Of a stretch of DNA of 64,000 nucleotides, positions 10,406 through 21,951 are shown piece after piece. Origin of the DNA: Carex sylvatica (Eukaryota; Streptophyta; Magnoliopsida; Poales; Cyperaceae); contig CAXKVR010000943.1 in assembly GCA_964058845.1 (NCBI GenBank), positions 1 to 64,000 on the forward strand. The letters run 5' to 3'. The translations under genes and the position numbers were made by a program. Within the stretch, counting starts at the first letter, position 1, and every line of letters begins with the position of its first letter. Below the pieces are notes generated by a model. It made no database searches, was not told the DNA's origin, and saw only the letters and a list, made by a program, of their open reading frames with translations.

Positions 10406-12429
10406 GAATAGTCAACCGGGACAACATCGATATATAAGACAACATGGAGAAGCTATTCTTAGGAAAATACTTCCATCCATCCAAGACCCAACATTTTTGG
10501 ATGAAGATCACAACGTTCAAGCAAGCCAAAGGGGAATCTCTAACCGAGGCATGGGACCGATGGACGGAGCTCCAATGCTTGTGCCCTAACCATGGCCTTG
10601 ACATGGGGTTGCTTTTTCAATTCTTTTATGGAGGTTGCACTATAGCTACTAAAACTCATTTGAATTCAATTGCATAGGGGAAAAATGTCACAAATGGATC
10701 CGGAACAAGCCATGGCAATGATTAAAGATATGGCGATCAACCAAAGGGAGTGGACAGCCGAGAGAGGTGGACGAACCTACAACACACCGGGAGCCATGAA
10801 AGTCGACGAGGTTATCGCTTTAAGAGCCCAAATGGAGGCTTTACAATATCAAATGGCACAAATGCAAAATGGCAAATCCGTGACTAAGAAGACTCCATGC
10901 GGCATATGTGGAGACATGACTCATATCACCGCCGATTTCCACGTTCTTCAAGAAGAAGAGGATGTTGAACAAGTGAACGCCATATTCTATAATCAAGGTG
11001 ATGAGAGGAATGACCCGATCTACAACAAGGTTAGACAAAATGATAATTTCAATTTGAATTCTTATAATCCTAACACAAGGTGGAACCATCCGAATTTCAA
11101 ATAGAAGATTGAAAATGACAATTCCAACCAGTTCCAAAGAAATTTCAATCCATACAAAAATCGGTCAAACCAAAACTCGTACCAAGGTCCATCTCAAAGC
11201 AACAACCTATAAAAGATGATGCAAGAAATGATGATCCAACAAAGTGACTTCATAAACCAACAAAGAAACACCAACACTGATGTTTCGGATTCCTTGAGAA
11301 ACTTGAATAATAGGTTTGAATTCTTAGAAACTAAGACAAAGATGCTAGAGACACAAATAGCACAACAAGCATTTTCATCCTCTCGCCAACAAGGAAAACT
11401 ACCGGGGAAGCCCGACATCAACCCGAGGGAGCAAGCAAAGGCTATAACTTTGAGGAGCGGTACGAGATACGAAGGACCAAAGATGTCGAGCATAGAAGAG
11501 CAGGAACAACCGCCAAAGGAGACACAACCATCTCCGGCCTCTCTCAATGGAAACATACCGGTATCGGATCAATCTCAAGAACTGGGTAACTCTATCCTGG
11601 CTAAGGTAAAATCTATTGAAACTCCTAAGTATGTCATACCACATAGGTTTATACCATTCTCTCAGAGGTTAGTAAAGAATAAACTTGACCAACAATATGC
11701 TAAATTCGTAGAACACCTCAAGAAATTGAATATCACCATCCCTTTTACCGAAGCAATTACTCACATGCCCTCTTATGCAAAAATTTTGAAAGACATTCTA
11801 TGCAATAAAAGAACAATTGAGGAAGTAGGCACGGTATCCCTTAATGAGGAGTGTAGCGCTCTTTTCTTAAACAAGCTACCTCCAAAACTGAAGGATCCGG
11901 AGAGTTTTGCGATTCCATGTGTAATAGGTGATACCAAATTTGAGAGATGCCTATGCGATTTAGGCACTAGCGTGAGCCTTATGCCAAAGACCATTTACCA
12001 AAGGTTAAATATTATCGATTTGAAACCCACAAGAATGTCATTACAATTAGCCGATAAGACGGTACGGTACCCCGAGGGTATAGTGGAAGATGTTATTGTC
12101 ATGATTGGTAAGTTCTTTGTTCCTGTAGATTTTGTAGTTGTTGAGATGGAAGAAGATACTCATACCCCTCTCCTATTGGGGCGTGATTTTCTCACCATTG
12201 CAAGAGCAAACATTGATGTCAAAGAATAAAATATATCATTTGGCATCGAGGGCAAAAAGATAAATTTTCATATGTTTAATGCCATCAAATATCCTTCAAA
12301 TGATAATGATTCTATTTGTAGATTGGATATTTTCGATTCAATTGTAGCTACCCAGATAGAGGAAGAGATGGTGAATGAGCAACTGGACAAAGACCTAGAA
12401 GAAATCGGCTCAGAAAATGACCAAATTGA

Positions 12430-12600
12430 TAAAAATTTCCCTGAGTGTGGATCTCCCACCCGCACTGACATTCAGTGCATCCGCACTAAACCTCCTGAAG
12501 CTGATGAAAATTTCCCTGAGTGCAGATCTCCCACCCGCACTGATACACAGTGTGTCCGCACTCATCCTCCTGAAACTGTAGAAACAATTTCCCGAGCCTA
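12430..12600 (+). repeat. Two-copy tandem repeat, about 78 bp, with CCGCACT motifs
   Basis: The unit GAAAATTTCCCTGAGTG...CCCACCCGCACTGA...CCGCACTCATCCTCCTGAA occurs twice in the 3' coding end of the gag-protease remnant. The CCGCACTG/CAGTGCGG words resemble those in the MULE spacers at 21.2-21.6 and 48.1-48.7 kb. Confidence 0.75.
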
Positions 12601-12960
12601 GTGCGTCCTCATTGAGCATCCAGTGCGGCCCAGCCACCCGCACTCGTCAAATTCTGCACATATTTTTACTGTTTCATCAAATTTCAATGCACCGAAGGTC
12701 GAGTTCAAACCTTTGCCACCCAACCTTCGCTATGAATACTTAGGGGAAGACAAGACATATTGAGTTAATAGAGAATATGTGCGAGAGAAGTCGGTGGAAA
12801 TATCTGAAATCGACAAACCTCGAGAAAATCAACACAAAATGAAGCAATGGGGAGGCTGCCCTCCCGATCCTCCACCCAAGCATTGAAGCCGTGCAGCACC
12901 ACCACCATCTTTCGCCAATAGAGTAGTTCATGTTTCTCCCTATTTACTTTTGTTTATTTT

Positions 12961-14087
12961 TACGCATTGGGGACAATGCTTAATTTAAGCTTGGGGAATG
13001 GGAAAAAATTATATTTTTGCATGCACGTTTAATTATTTTTCAAAATTTAGGATTTATAACCTTGAATTTTTACTTGACCTTGAATAGGATTTGTGATTTT
13101 GAACTTAAATACTTGAAATTACAAATTTTTCAAGATGTTTTACGAGGTTATAAAAATAGAGTCTTGCATAATTGGACTTAATTGTCTAATTAGGCATAAA
13201 GTATAAAATCATGTTTAATTTTTGTGTTAAAAGTTGGCAAAAACAAAACTTTTGATAAATTTGAGTGATTGTCGAAAAATTAGAAATTTTAATGAGAATT
13301 TTAACAAGTTTTTAGCAATACCCTTGGAATAATTTAAAATAACCCCATAATTTAGCGAAAAACTTAGTGAAAATAAAAGTTTACGAAAATGAAAACTTAG
13401 GAATCTAATTTTTTTTTTAAATGCAACTTATATGTAGAAAATGAATTGAGAAAGATTGGGATATCCATGAGTATGATTTAATGCATATGGATGTGTGTTT
13501 TCATTGTATCTTTGCAATAATGTTAAAATTGAAAATTTTAAGAAAATAAGATTCCGCTTGCTTATGTTACGGCGATATGACGTACTTATAGCAATAAATT
13601 ATTGGCACTTTGCTCCTCTAGTTTGCCCGATAAAGTGACCAGGTTCGCACTAAAAATGTGAGTTCGTATCATGGAAGGGTTGAACCATGAGCATGCAAAT
13701 GCGCTTTTGAATTAAAACGGTTGGGTATGGATTAGCTATCTATAACTAATCGATTTTGTCCTAAGGATAAAGATTTATAGTGTCATAAAATAAAAGCAAC
13801 AAAAGAAAAATTAAATCTTGCAAATGTCAACACATGAAATTCGCGACTTTCTAACCGAAGCTTGATCCAAGCTTAGAAGATTTTTAAAAGAATTTCCACA
13901 AATAAAAATGTATTTTTTGTAACAAATTTAGATAACCGAAGTTTACAAATTCTAAGCCTTCAAGAAAATGAAAGTTAGAGTAATCGAATTGTGGTGTGAA
14001 GCATGACTAACCCAAGGTTGAACTTTAGATTTGTAGAAATTTACATTGAGGTTTCTAAATTTTGGCAAGATCATACAAATTTTTCGA
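12961..14087. other. AT-rich 3' non-coding region of the Athila-type element
   Basis: It starts with GGGGACAATGCTTAATTTAAG, a sequence usual downstream of Athila-type polyproteins. After that I see no coding signal, no polypurine tract I would trust and no match to LTR A or B, so the 3' LTR seems to be missing. Confidence 0.5.
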
Positions 14088-15957
14088 TTAAGAAATGTAT
14101 ACTTGATATATGGGGTTACCTTCAACTCCGACCAACATACGACTGAGGTAATACAGAGCGTTTTCTTTGCCTTCTTCATTCTCTTGAGCCAATAAGGCAC
14201 CTAATGATCCTTCTAGAGCTGTAGTGTAGAGGGTTAGAGGCTTCCCAGGTATCGGCGCGGCCAAGATGGGTGGTTGTAGCAAATACTGTTTTATGCGCTC
14301 GAATGCTGCTTGACATTTTGAGTCCCATTTGAACGGGACATCCTTTTTAGTCAACCGGGTGAACTGTCATATCTTACCGGATAGGTTTCCTATGAAGCGC
14401 CTTATGTAGGCTAAACGTCCCTGAAAGGACCGTAACTGTTTGAGATTTTGAGGAGGCGAAAGCTCCATAATGGCTTTGATTTTGCCAGGATCTATTTCTA
14501 TTCCTCGGTGTCTAACTACAAATCTAAGGAACTTCCCAGATGAAACCATGAAGGCACACTTGAGCGGATTGAGCTTCAGAGCATGTAATCTTAGCCTATC
14601 AAAGACTATTCAGAGATTTTCAAGATGCTCTTCATAAGTCATGACTTTGACTACCAAATCATCAACATAACACTCGACGATTTTATGTATGAAATCATCA
14701 AATATTTTGGTCATGGAACGCTGATACGTGGCACCGGCATTTTTCAAGCCGAACAGCATAACTGTGTAGCAGTAAACCCCAATTAGGGTACGAAAAGCAG
14801 TATGTTTTTGATCTGCCTCATCCATCTTAATCTGATTATACCCAGCGTACCTGTCCATGAATGAAAACACTTTATAGGATGAGGTGTGATCGACAATGAT
14901 CTCAGTTACTGGTAAGGGGAAGTCATCTTTGGGACATGCTTTATTAAGGCCCCGAAAATCCACACATATGCGTATTTGCCCATTTTTCTTTTTAACGGGA
15001 ACTATGCTGGCTACCCAGTCGGGAGTTTCTTCTTCCCGTATGAACCCTGCATCTATCAATTTTTTGGTCTCAGCAGAGATTTGTTCTTCGAGTTTAACCC
15101 TTACTCGTCGTGGAGTTTGCTTGACAGGTTTAAACTCAGCGTCTATTTTTAGCTTGTGGGTAGCCACTTGTGGATTCAGACCCGGCATTTCATGGTAGTT
15201 CCATGCGAAGTAATCAGCATATTCTTTTAAGAGTTCTACCAATCACTCCCTTCTATCAATTGTTAGGGATGTACTTACAAAGGTGGGTCTATGTTTTACT
15301 TCGTTTCCTAAATTGACTTCAACCAGTTCATCTATGGTATTTTGGCCGCCTTCTTCGAGCTCCTTTGGGGCTTCCTTAGCGGTGATCTCATAATCACTTT
15401 CATCGTCTTCGGTTGATACCGCATGACATGTTTCATGAGAGATGTCATCATCTCTGCTTGTTAAATCATCTTCATTATTATCATAATAGGTGTCTGATTC
15501 ATCAGACGAGTGGCGGTCATCAGGATAAGTCCTAATTTTCAACCCAGACGGTATAATCAACAGGTATGAGTCATGTGGTAGGATGCATTTGACAATATAG
15601 GTATTGTAGATATTATGGTCCACATCTGACTTCCTTTCATCTTTGAGCCAGACTTTTCCTCCCAGGCTGAACTTTTCATGTCTTTGGAGAGTTTGTTCCA
15701 TGCCATGGTTTGGGCATGTTAGCCTTCTTGGGGCTTTCTTGATAAAGCCACAGGCAACACACAGAAATGCCTCATGTTGGTTGGGGAACACATTGAATGC
15801 GTTACGGGTAATAGTTATATTTTCTCTTGTTCCCATGATCCGAGATGGACGGGTTTCAGTAACATTTGGAGGAAAGTAAACCACATTATTATTCTCGATT
15901 ATCTGACTTCCTTTCATTTTTGAGCCAGACTTTTCCTCCCAGGCTGAACTTTTCATG
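14088..15957 (-). pseudogene. Ty3/gypsy polyprotein fragment: linker, reverse transcriptase, start of RNase H
   Basis: Reading leftward, an acidic pre-RT segment (about 15700-15243; EDDESDYEITAKEAP) is followed by the reverse transcriptase core (15242-14610). It shows DFRGLNKACPKDDFPLP, FSFMDRYAGYNQIKM, LFGLKNAGATYQR and the catalytic YVDD. The thumb (GIEIDPGKIKAIMELSPP, 14549-14367) and the beginning of RNase H (TLYTTALEGSLGALLAQE, 14354-14088) follow. Reverse transcriptase copies element RNA into DNA. A TGA at 15240-15242 and further stops or shifts near 14605 and 14355 break the frame, and the rest of RNase H and integrase are absent. The sequence is a different gypsy lineage (Tat-like) from the neighbouring Athila-type element and lies in the opposite orientation. 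Confidence 0.85.
15627..15957 (-). repeat. Direct repeat of about 53 bp at 15627-15680 and 15904-15957
   Basis: TGACTTCCTTTCATCTTTGA through CAGGCTGAACTTTTCATG occurs twice, about 277 bp apart, with one visible mismatch. In protein terms the copies encode the LKDERKSD-type segment in two different frames, so it looks like a duplication within the polyprotein remnant. Confidence 0.85.
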
Positions 15958-16619
15958 TTGCATAGCGCGCTGTAGCTTCCTTATTTTATTTCGTTTGATG
16001 GATCTCTCATTTAATAATTAATAGTTTAATATAAAGCTTAGTACGTCAATTGTAAAAAAAAAAATCACGGTTAAAATCTAATCTGAGCCTTTATTTAAAG
16101 CTCATATAAATTGAAAAGAAAAAAAAAACTCATGTTGCATAGCGCGTGCTATTTATGCTACACATTATCCGCTATAGCGAACCGTTATTACCGCTATAGT
16201 GTCCGTAACTCAAATAGTGTGTTTTGATGCCATAGCTTAGCGTTTAGGATCCAAAAATGCTATAGCGCGCTATTTAGAACACTGATTAAGATATTTGAGA
16301 AAATAAATATTGAAACGGTTGATATATTTGATATTTCACTTCCACTTGACAGGTATGATAATATTATTTGTTTTAGTTGATAATTTAATTGCATATTTAT
16401 ATTTGTTGATTGTTAACTCATTTTTTTTTTATGTTGTAGCTAGCTCCACATAGTCATGTAATTCGGTTTAATTGATAAATAAGAACCTTTTTACTTCCTT
16501 TTTCTCCGAATGTCCATAATTCAGTTTTAATTCTAAATATATAAGCAAAAATAAAATAGATATACCCAACGACGAATCATGCCACAGTTCTAATTTTTTT
16601 TTAAGAAGTAATACCGTGT
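15958..16619. other. Intergenic, unclassified DNA-transposon-like motifs
   Basis: The words GCATAGCGCG/CTATAGCGCGC recur at 15960, 16136, 16165 and 16261, which suggests a small decayed transposon that I cannot classify. The rest is AT-rich with no gene seen. Confidence 0.35.
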
Positions 16620-16628
16620 TACATATTT
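16620..16628. other. 9-bp target site duplication, left (TACATATTT)
   Basis: Identical to 28080-28088 on the far side of the element. Confidence 0.93.
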
Positions 16629-16915
16629 CGGCCATTTTTATTAATACCCCAAAAACAAAACAAAATTTTAAAAATAACCTTGAATTAATTTTTTTTTTTA
16701 AATAACCCAACCGCCCGGGCCCGGGGCGGCCCAAAATAGAAGTGACCCGCCTGGGCCTGGGGCGGGTCATGAAGAGAGCAAACCGCCCCCACTGCGGGCG
16801 GTCCAGTGGTGAGCAAACCGCCCCAGGGTCGGGCGGTCCACTAGTGATCATTTAAGCCCGTGAACCCTTTCCCCACTCTCCCTTCTCTGCCTCCCCTCCG
16901 CACCAGAACAAGAAA
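16629..16915 (+). repeat. Left terminal inverted repeat of MULE copy 1
   Basis: It pairs with the right repeat (25608-25801 plus 27992-28079 once the solo LTR is removed). An outer AT part is followed by four successive GC-rich imperfect palindromes: about 16711-16729 (CCGCCCGGGCCCGGGGCGG), 16744-16768 (GACCCGCC...GGCGGGTC), 16782-16802 (ACCGCCCCC...GGGCGGT) and 16817-16837 (ACCGCCCC...GGGCGGT). The inner part (CTCTCCCTTCTCTGCCTCCC) looks like a transcribed leader. The repeat probably holds the promoter of the PMD gene. Confidence 0.88.
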
Positions 16916-17826
16916 AAGGAAAAAAAAAACCCCAGCCAGCCGCCCCAGACAAGTCCGCCCCCACCCCCGCCGCCGGTGCTCCGCCCTTGTCTCCGCCGCT
17001 GCTGCGCCACTCCTCTCCTCTCCCTCGCTCGCTCGCACCTCCCCGCCCACGAATCTGCACGTCTCCGCGGTCTACCTCGTTGGAATTGCTCCATTTCTCT
17101 CGGGTAAGTTTTCGATTCGATTGAATGCGATTAAGTTGTGTAATTCTTGAAATCGAGTTGATTCGGTTCGATTCGGTTAAAATCGATTAGGTTCGATTCG
17201 GTTAAAATCGATTTGGTTCGATTAAATTGTGATTAAATTGTGTAATTATTGAAATCGAATTGATTCGGTTGATTCGGTTCGATTCGATTCAAATCGATTC
17301 GGTTCGACTCGATTGTGATGAAATTGTATAATTGTTGAATTCTATTCGATTGTGTAACTTATGCAAATGTAATTAAGTTGTGTAATTGTTAAATTCGATT
17401 CGATTATGAATTGTTAGAATTGGTATAATGTCACGAATTATGGAAATTGGGGGTTATTAATAAATGCTATTAAATTACGAAAATTGCGGGATTAAAATTT
17501 TATGTACCTTTATTATTATTATTATTTTCATGTGGTTATTGATTATTTTACGGATTGTTAACTGTTATTACTAAATTAATATGGTATATTCTTAATATAT
17601 TAAATATATACTATAGTTATTGTATAATTATTGGATGTATTAATATCATATAATTAGTAGTTTATTATAAATAATTCACTATTTTAGGGTTTTAATTGCT
17701 TGAATTTGCAGTTCAATTAGGGTTTGAATTTGGTTGAAAATATTTATAAATTGTTTAAAATTTTGAATTAATTTTAATTTTTAAAATTTGTGGTTGATTA
17801 ATATGGATTTTTTTTGTAAATGTAGT
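16860..17826 (+). promoter_or_regulatory. Inferred 5' leader exon and leader intron of PMD gene copy 1
   Basis: A C-rich leader (about 16860-17102) ends in CTCTCGG then GTAAGTTTTC, a strong donor. A TTTGCAG acceptor lies at about 17711. The intron is rich in TCGATTCGGT simple repeats (17150-17340). Leader introns are common in plant genes and in MuDR-type elements. Confidence 0.55.
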
Positions 17827-20800
17827 ATGCCAAGATCTAGACGGTGGGGAGTACGAGCTGCACCTGCAGCGGATCCGGCTGCAGCGGGTCCAGATGCCGT
17901 GGATCCGAGTGTAGCGGGCACGTCCTCGGTGGATCCAATTGGAGAGGGTCCGTCGTCATATGAGGATCCGATTGGAGCGGGTTCTCAGGCTGGTTTTACA
18001 GATGGTGCGCATGATCCTGATACATTTAGTCATCTTCTATGGACCCATCATGTTAAGCACCGCGTCTCATTGGCATCTCTTGAGGTACGTGATTTTTATA
18101 CTTAATGTAAATAAATAATACTAAAAAAATGACACGATTTGAGTCTCATAAATTGGTAATAAATACAGGATGATGTCATGCTTACGGTGAGGCACCGCAG
18201 GTCTGAGATTCCGTTCGTTCCCCATGAAGAAATGCAGCGATGCCTCTTGAACCTTGGGTTGTATCAGCTTGCCACTATGCCGCAGAGTAAGATCGATCAG
18301 TCTCTGATGCATGGTCTAGCGGAGAGATGGCGACCTGAGACCCATACATTTCATCTCCCGGTCGGGGAGATGACAGTCACCCTTGGTGATGTGAGCGCAT
18401 TATGGGGTTTACCCATTGATGGCGAGCCCATAGGTGGCATCTCAGACCATCCAAACATGCAGAGGATGATACCGGAGTTGTTAGGGTGTGATCCAAAGAA
18501 TATGCAGAAGAAATTGAAGAAGAAGAAGAAGAAGAAGGGGGAGGAGGAGGAGGAGGAGTTCCGGTATTCTGGGTACTGTATTTCTCTAAAGGCACTCCGG
18601 TCTCACTTCTTTCAGAATCAGATATTTCATGAGACTGCTGACATTGAGGCGGTCAGGAGGTACCATTACACTCTTTAAAGTAACTTAGTAGTTAATCAAC
18701 AATCTCAATTATTTATATTGATTATTTTATATTGCAGGTATACTAGGGCGTATGTGCTGGATTTGTGTGGTGCTGTCATGTTCGAGGATTCCAGCGGTGT
18801 TGCGGTCCCGATTATGTACCTGTCCCTGCTGAGAAACATGGAGAAAGAATCGAGATGGAACTGGGGTGGAGCGGTCCTTGCCCACTTATACAGAGGCCTG
18901 TGTCATGCCTGTCTGGTAAGTCTGTATTAATATACGTTGTAATTGAAAGTTGAATAAGACGCACCAAGTTTTTATTTTAAGTTAAACTTTCAGGTGAGGA
19001 ATAAACAGATTTTTGGACCGCTTCTTCTGCTACAGCATTGGTCGTGGTCACATCTGCCTGTAAATCGGCCAGTTATACCATTGCCACATCCCCGATGGGG
19101 AGTTCCTACCCCAGACAGATGCCCCGCGTACGGTGCCATATGGGGCAGTCATCAGAGTTATGAAGAAACAGGCAGGGGGGTTTCTTATGTTCGGGGTCAG
19201 CTCCAGATGCTCTGAGATGCAAATGTCGATTGGTTTCCGTATCGTACATGGTATCAGTGTAGATGGCTGAGCCCGCTGACACTGGAGCAAACACGACTAT
19301 GGTATTATCGGGGACCAGTCATTTGTTTCTGGATATTGGAGTATCACTATCCCGATCGGGTGTCTCGACAATTTGGCTTGGATGCTTTCATTCCGGATAA
19401 CCCGCTGATGGGTAAGGATGATACCGACAAGTTTCACAAGTAAGTACTATGTACTTAATTTTATTATCCCTTTAGTAATGTCACCGTTTCTCTCATTTAT
19501 AATTAATTGTACCTACAGTACGGCGCACACTAAGCCCAAAGTCGACTGGAGACAGCATTACAGCTTGGAGTACGGCTTGGCTCGACATCCGGATCAGCAG
19601 TTATGGAGTCCGCCATCGGGAGCGTCAGTGGGTGCTGGTCCCGGGGATTTGAGATATGCCGTCTGGTACCAGAGATGGGGCATGCCGTCAGTCTATCTTA
19701 CGGGCCATTATGGCGGCAACCTTCGACGTAGACTGATGGATTCATCTGGCAATTACATGCCTTAGGGTCCGATCAATGCTCGCGCGGTAAATACAACTTA
19801 AACATACTGTAATTACAAATCGTAAATTTTAATTACTTACTGTTGTCATAATCATGTTGTGTGCAGATGTTGACAGCTATAAGAGGAGTTGGACACAGCC
19901 TGGTGTGCATGGCGAGAGATGCTTGGCGATATATAGGATGCCAAATGCTCGAGCACACTGCACCAATCGTGGAGACAGGCGGTTTTGAAGGCCGCCTCGT
20001 TGGCATGCTGCGCGATTCTGGGGAGAACATCAATTGGCGGGATATACAGAAGACACTGCGTAATCCAGATTATCAACCAGAGGCCATATACGCTCAGGAT
20101 ATGCCACCACCTCCTGCAGGTAATTGCAAGTTAATATTAAAGTAGGACACACGCAATGGTTCTAGTTTCACCGAATTATTTGTTGTAACTCACTTAACTT
20201 TCAATTATGTAGAGGATGACTCGGGTTGGGCGTTCCACCACTGGGTGTTGAATACACAAGGATGGGACGCTTACAAAAATAAATACGGAGTTCCGGTAGA
20301 GCTTGGCCCGGTCAGTTACTGTTTTATATTATTTATTGCAGAGTTATTTGTATGTAGCAAAACTGACATTATTTCAATTTAGGATGGAGCACCTCGTTGG
20401 AATGCCGAGCCTAGTTATAGCGTGGATGAGCTGCCCCCCTTCGATACAGATGCTGAGGACATTGGCTCCCACAGGCCACGATATGGAGTGGAGATGGAGC
20501 ATGACTACGAGCCTGGAGGGAGTGCATCTCAGACTGCAGATGGCTTTGTCTCTGCATTATTTGGTACACCGCCTCCTGCCACGTATGCTGCAAGCTGGGA
20601 GGAAGATCCATGGGAGCTACGTACAGGCCCGACACCCGCAGAGTCAGCTGGTGTATTTGATCCATGGACAGCCGGTACAGGTACGCATCACATATATACG
20701 GGAGAGAAGGACGAGGATATGGAGGAGGAGGATTTAGGAGATGCGAGTCCGCAGAGGCGCGTGCAGCCGCACAGGGATGGCAAAGGTATAGCGGCTCGTA

Positions 20801-20835
20801 GGTTGTCTCCCTCCGGCAGAAAACGGCGAGGATGA
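17827..20835 (+). pseudogene. Plant mobile domain (PMD, MAIN/PP7-long-form-like) gene in MULE copy 1, two nonsense codons
   Basis: Eight exons (17827-18084, 18169-18659, 18738-18915, 18994-19439, 19519-19786, 19867-20119, 20213-20310, 20383-20835) with GT-AG borders sum to 2445 nt, exactly 815 codons, which supports the model. The protein has a Pro/Asp/Ala-rich N-terminus (residues 1-85), then the PMD core: WRPETHTFHLPVGEMTVTLG, LWGLPIDGEPIGG, WNWGGAVLAHLYRGLC, LLLLQHWSWSHLP, FGLDAFIPDNP. An acidic/basic tail ends GRKRRG, possibly a nuclear signal. A Lys7-Gly-Glu6 tract (about residues 200-217) interrupts the domain. In-frame TGA at 19213-19215 (CGA in copy 2) and TAG at 19763-19765 (TGG in copy 2) inactivate this copy. 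Arabidopsis PMD proteins MAIN and MAIL1 act with the phosphatase-like PP7L in transposon silencing. There is no phosphatase domain here. Confidence 0.85.
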
Positions 20836-20884
20836 TGTACCTTTTAGTTTGAGTAGGTCTGACTGTAGTATTTTGAGTTTGCAG

Positions 20885-21772
20885 TGATGCATGTAAAGGG
20901 TACGCTAACAAAGCTTCAGTACAATAAGATGTACCTTTTAAACCTTAAACACTTTTGAGTCGAATTGCAAGTGCACAATTCTATCAAAGTAGTACTTTAG
21001 GTATCGATCCACAGAGAGTATGGAAAATACTTAGTTTTAAACTCTAAATAATTAATTTCAGAAAATAATAATAAAGTAAAGTGCAATAAAGTAAAGTAAA
21101 TGGGGGGTTGTTTAAGTAATCCTAAAGTTTGGGTTCAATACCCGAAAGAGGAATTTTAAAACGCGTCCATAAAGCGCCAAAAATAGAAAAACTGTCAAAC
21201 CGGGCAGTTATTGGCTTTCTGCGGGTCCAGTGAGGATGGATGAACCGCACTGCGGGTGGCTTCACCCGCATTGGGACAACTTTCCTTTTTTAACTTATGT
21301 AAATTTCTCTGGTTGCGGGGTCCAGTGCGGATGGATAACCCGCACTGCGGGTGGCTTCACCCGCACTGGGACAAGTTTCCTTTTTTAACTTATGTAAATT
21401 TCTTTGGGTGCGGGTGACACTGCGGATGGATGACCCGCACTGCGGATGGGTTCTGCTTCTCTGAAACTTTCTGAATTTTGGCTAAGTCCTGAATGCGGCT
21501 GGGCTCATCCGCATTGGCCTCAGTGCGTCCGCACTAGGCTCGGACTTTTTCTCTGGCAGTGAGTGCGGCTGGGTTGATCCGCAGTGCGGGTGGCGGATCC
21601 GCACTGGGGGGTATTTTTGCTATTTTGCATCATTTCCTGCATTGAAAAGCCAAACAACCGCAGTAACTTGATTCTAGGTATATTTTAATCACTTTATATT
21701 ATAAATACAAGATAATTGGTGTTATTTTATGATGAAATCTAGATCAAATGTGTATATAATTTATGCTTATCA
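20885..21772 (-). mobile_element. Athila-like solo LTR or LTR fragment in the MULE copy 1 spacer
   Basis: Read on the minus strand it begins TGATAAGCATAAATTATATA (21772), the same start as the LTR at 62869. It ends with the tail shared with LTRs A and B (CCATACTCTCTGTGGATCGA, AAGGTACATCTTATTGTACTG). A five-base TGCAG/TGCTG near-match flanks it, which is not enough to claim a target duplication. The same LTR is in copy 2, so it was there before the two MULE copies separated. It holds GC-rich repeats with CCGCACTG words (21215-21620). Confidence 0.7.
21215..21620. repeat. GC-rich tandem repeat in the spacer of MULE copy 1
   Basis: Two units of about 90 bp (GGGTCCAGTG...GATGGA...CCGCACTGCGGGTGGCTTCA...ACTTATGTAAATTTC) followed by diverged CCGCA words. 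In copy 2 the same array has more, 83-bp, units. Confidence 0.8.
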
Positions 21773-21951
21773 TGCTGGCTTTTATCTTTTGTTTACTTTA
21801 CATTTCGTCATTTTTATCTACGTGCATATCTTTTTATATTTTACATTTCGTCATTTGTACTCATTAGTTACTACGTAATTCTATTTCATAATTTAGCTCG
21901 AACCAAACAAATAAGTTCACACAACACAAATATCTTCACACAATAGCAGGT

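Larger units (their letters stand above)
10297..12960 (+). pseudogene. Athila-type gag-protease polyprotein lacking reverse transcriptase and integrase
   Basis: Conserved pieces appear in the normal Athila order: the Gag core (LKLKCFHLSLRDNARTWL), a zinc-knuckle-like CGICGDMTH (about 10900), AKAITLRSGTRYEGP (about 11436), the aspartic protease motif DLGTSVSLMP (about 11957), LLLGRDFL, then NAIKYPS and FKPLPPNLRYEYLGED (about 12700), which normally leads into reverse transcriptase. Here it runs instead into the 3' non-coding sequence GGGGACAATGCTTAATTTAAG (about 12970). The longest open frame is 11216-12229. Stops and frame changes elsewhere (for example at 10437, 10675, 11102 and 12227) break the polyprotein. 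The element was therefore non-autonomous: capsid and protease only. Confidence 0.8.

Noticed and set aside
14088..15957. Integrated plant pararetrovirus
   Set aside because: The reverse transcriptase has typical Ty3/gypsy neighbours and a Tat-like pre-RT region; no movement or coat protein signature is seen.
16130..16290. GCATAGCGCG/CTATAGCGCGC words as a defined MITE
   Set aside because: I could not find paired ends or a target duplication, so I only mention it as possible transposon debris.
17827..20835. Functional serine/threonine phosphatase 7
   Set aside because: Databases often name PMD proteins after PP7 long forms, but no metallophosphatase motifs (GDxHG, GDxxDRG, GNHE) are visible; only the PMD part is present.
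20411..20911. 166-codon open frame on the minus strand opposite the last PMD exon
   Set aside because: Composition and the matching plus-strand exon structure show it is an antisense shadow of the PMD gene; it lacks family resemblance.
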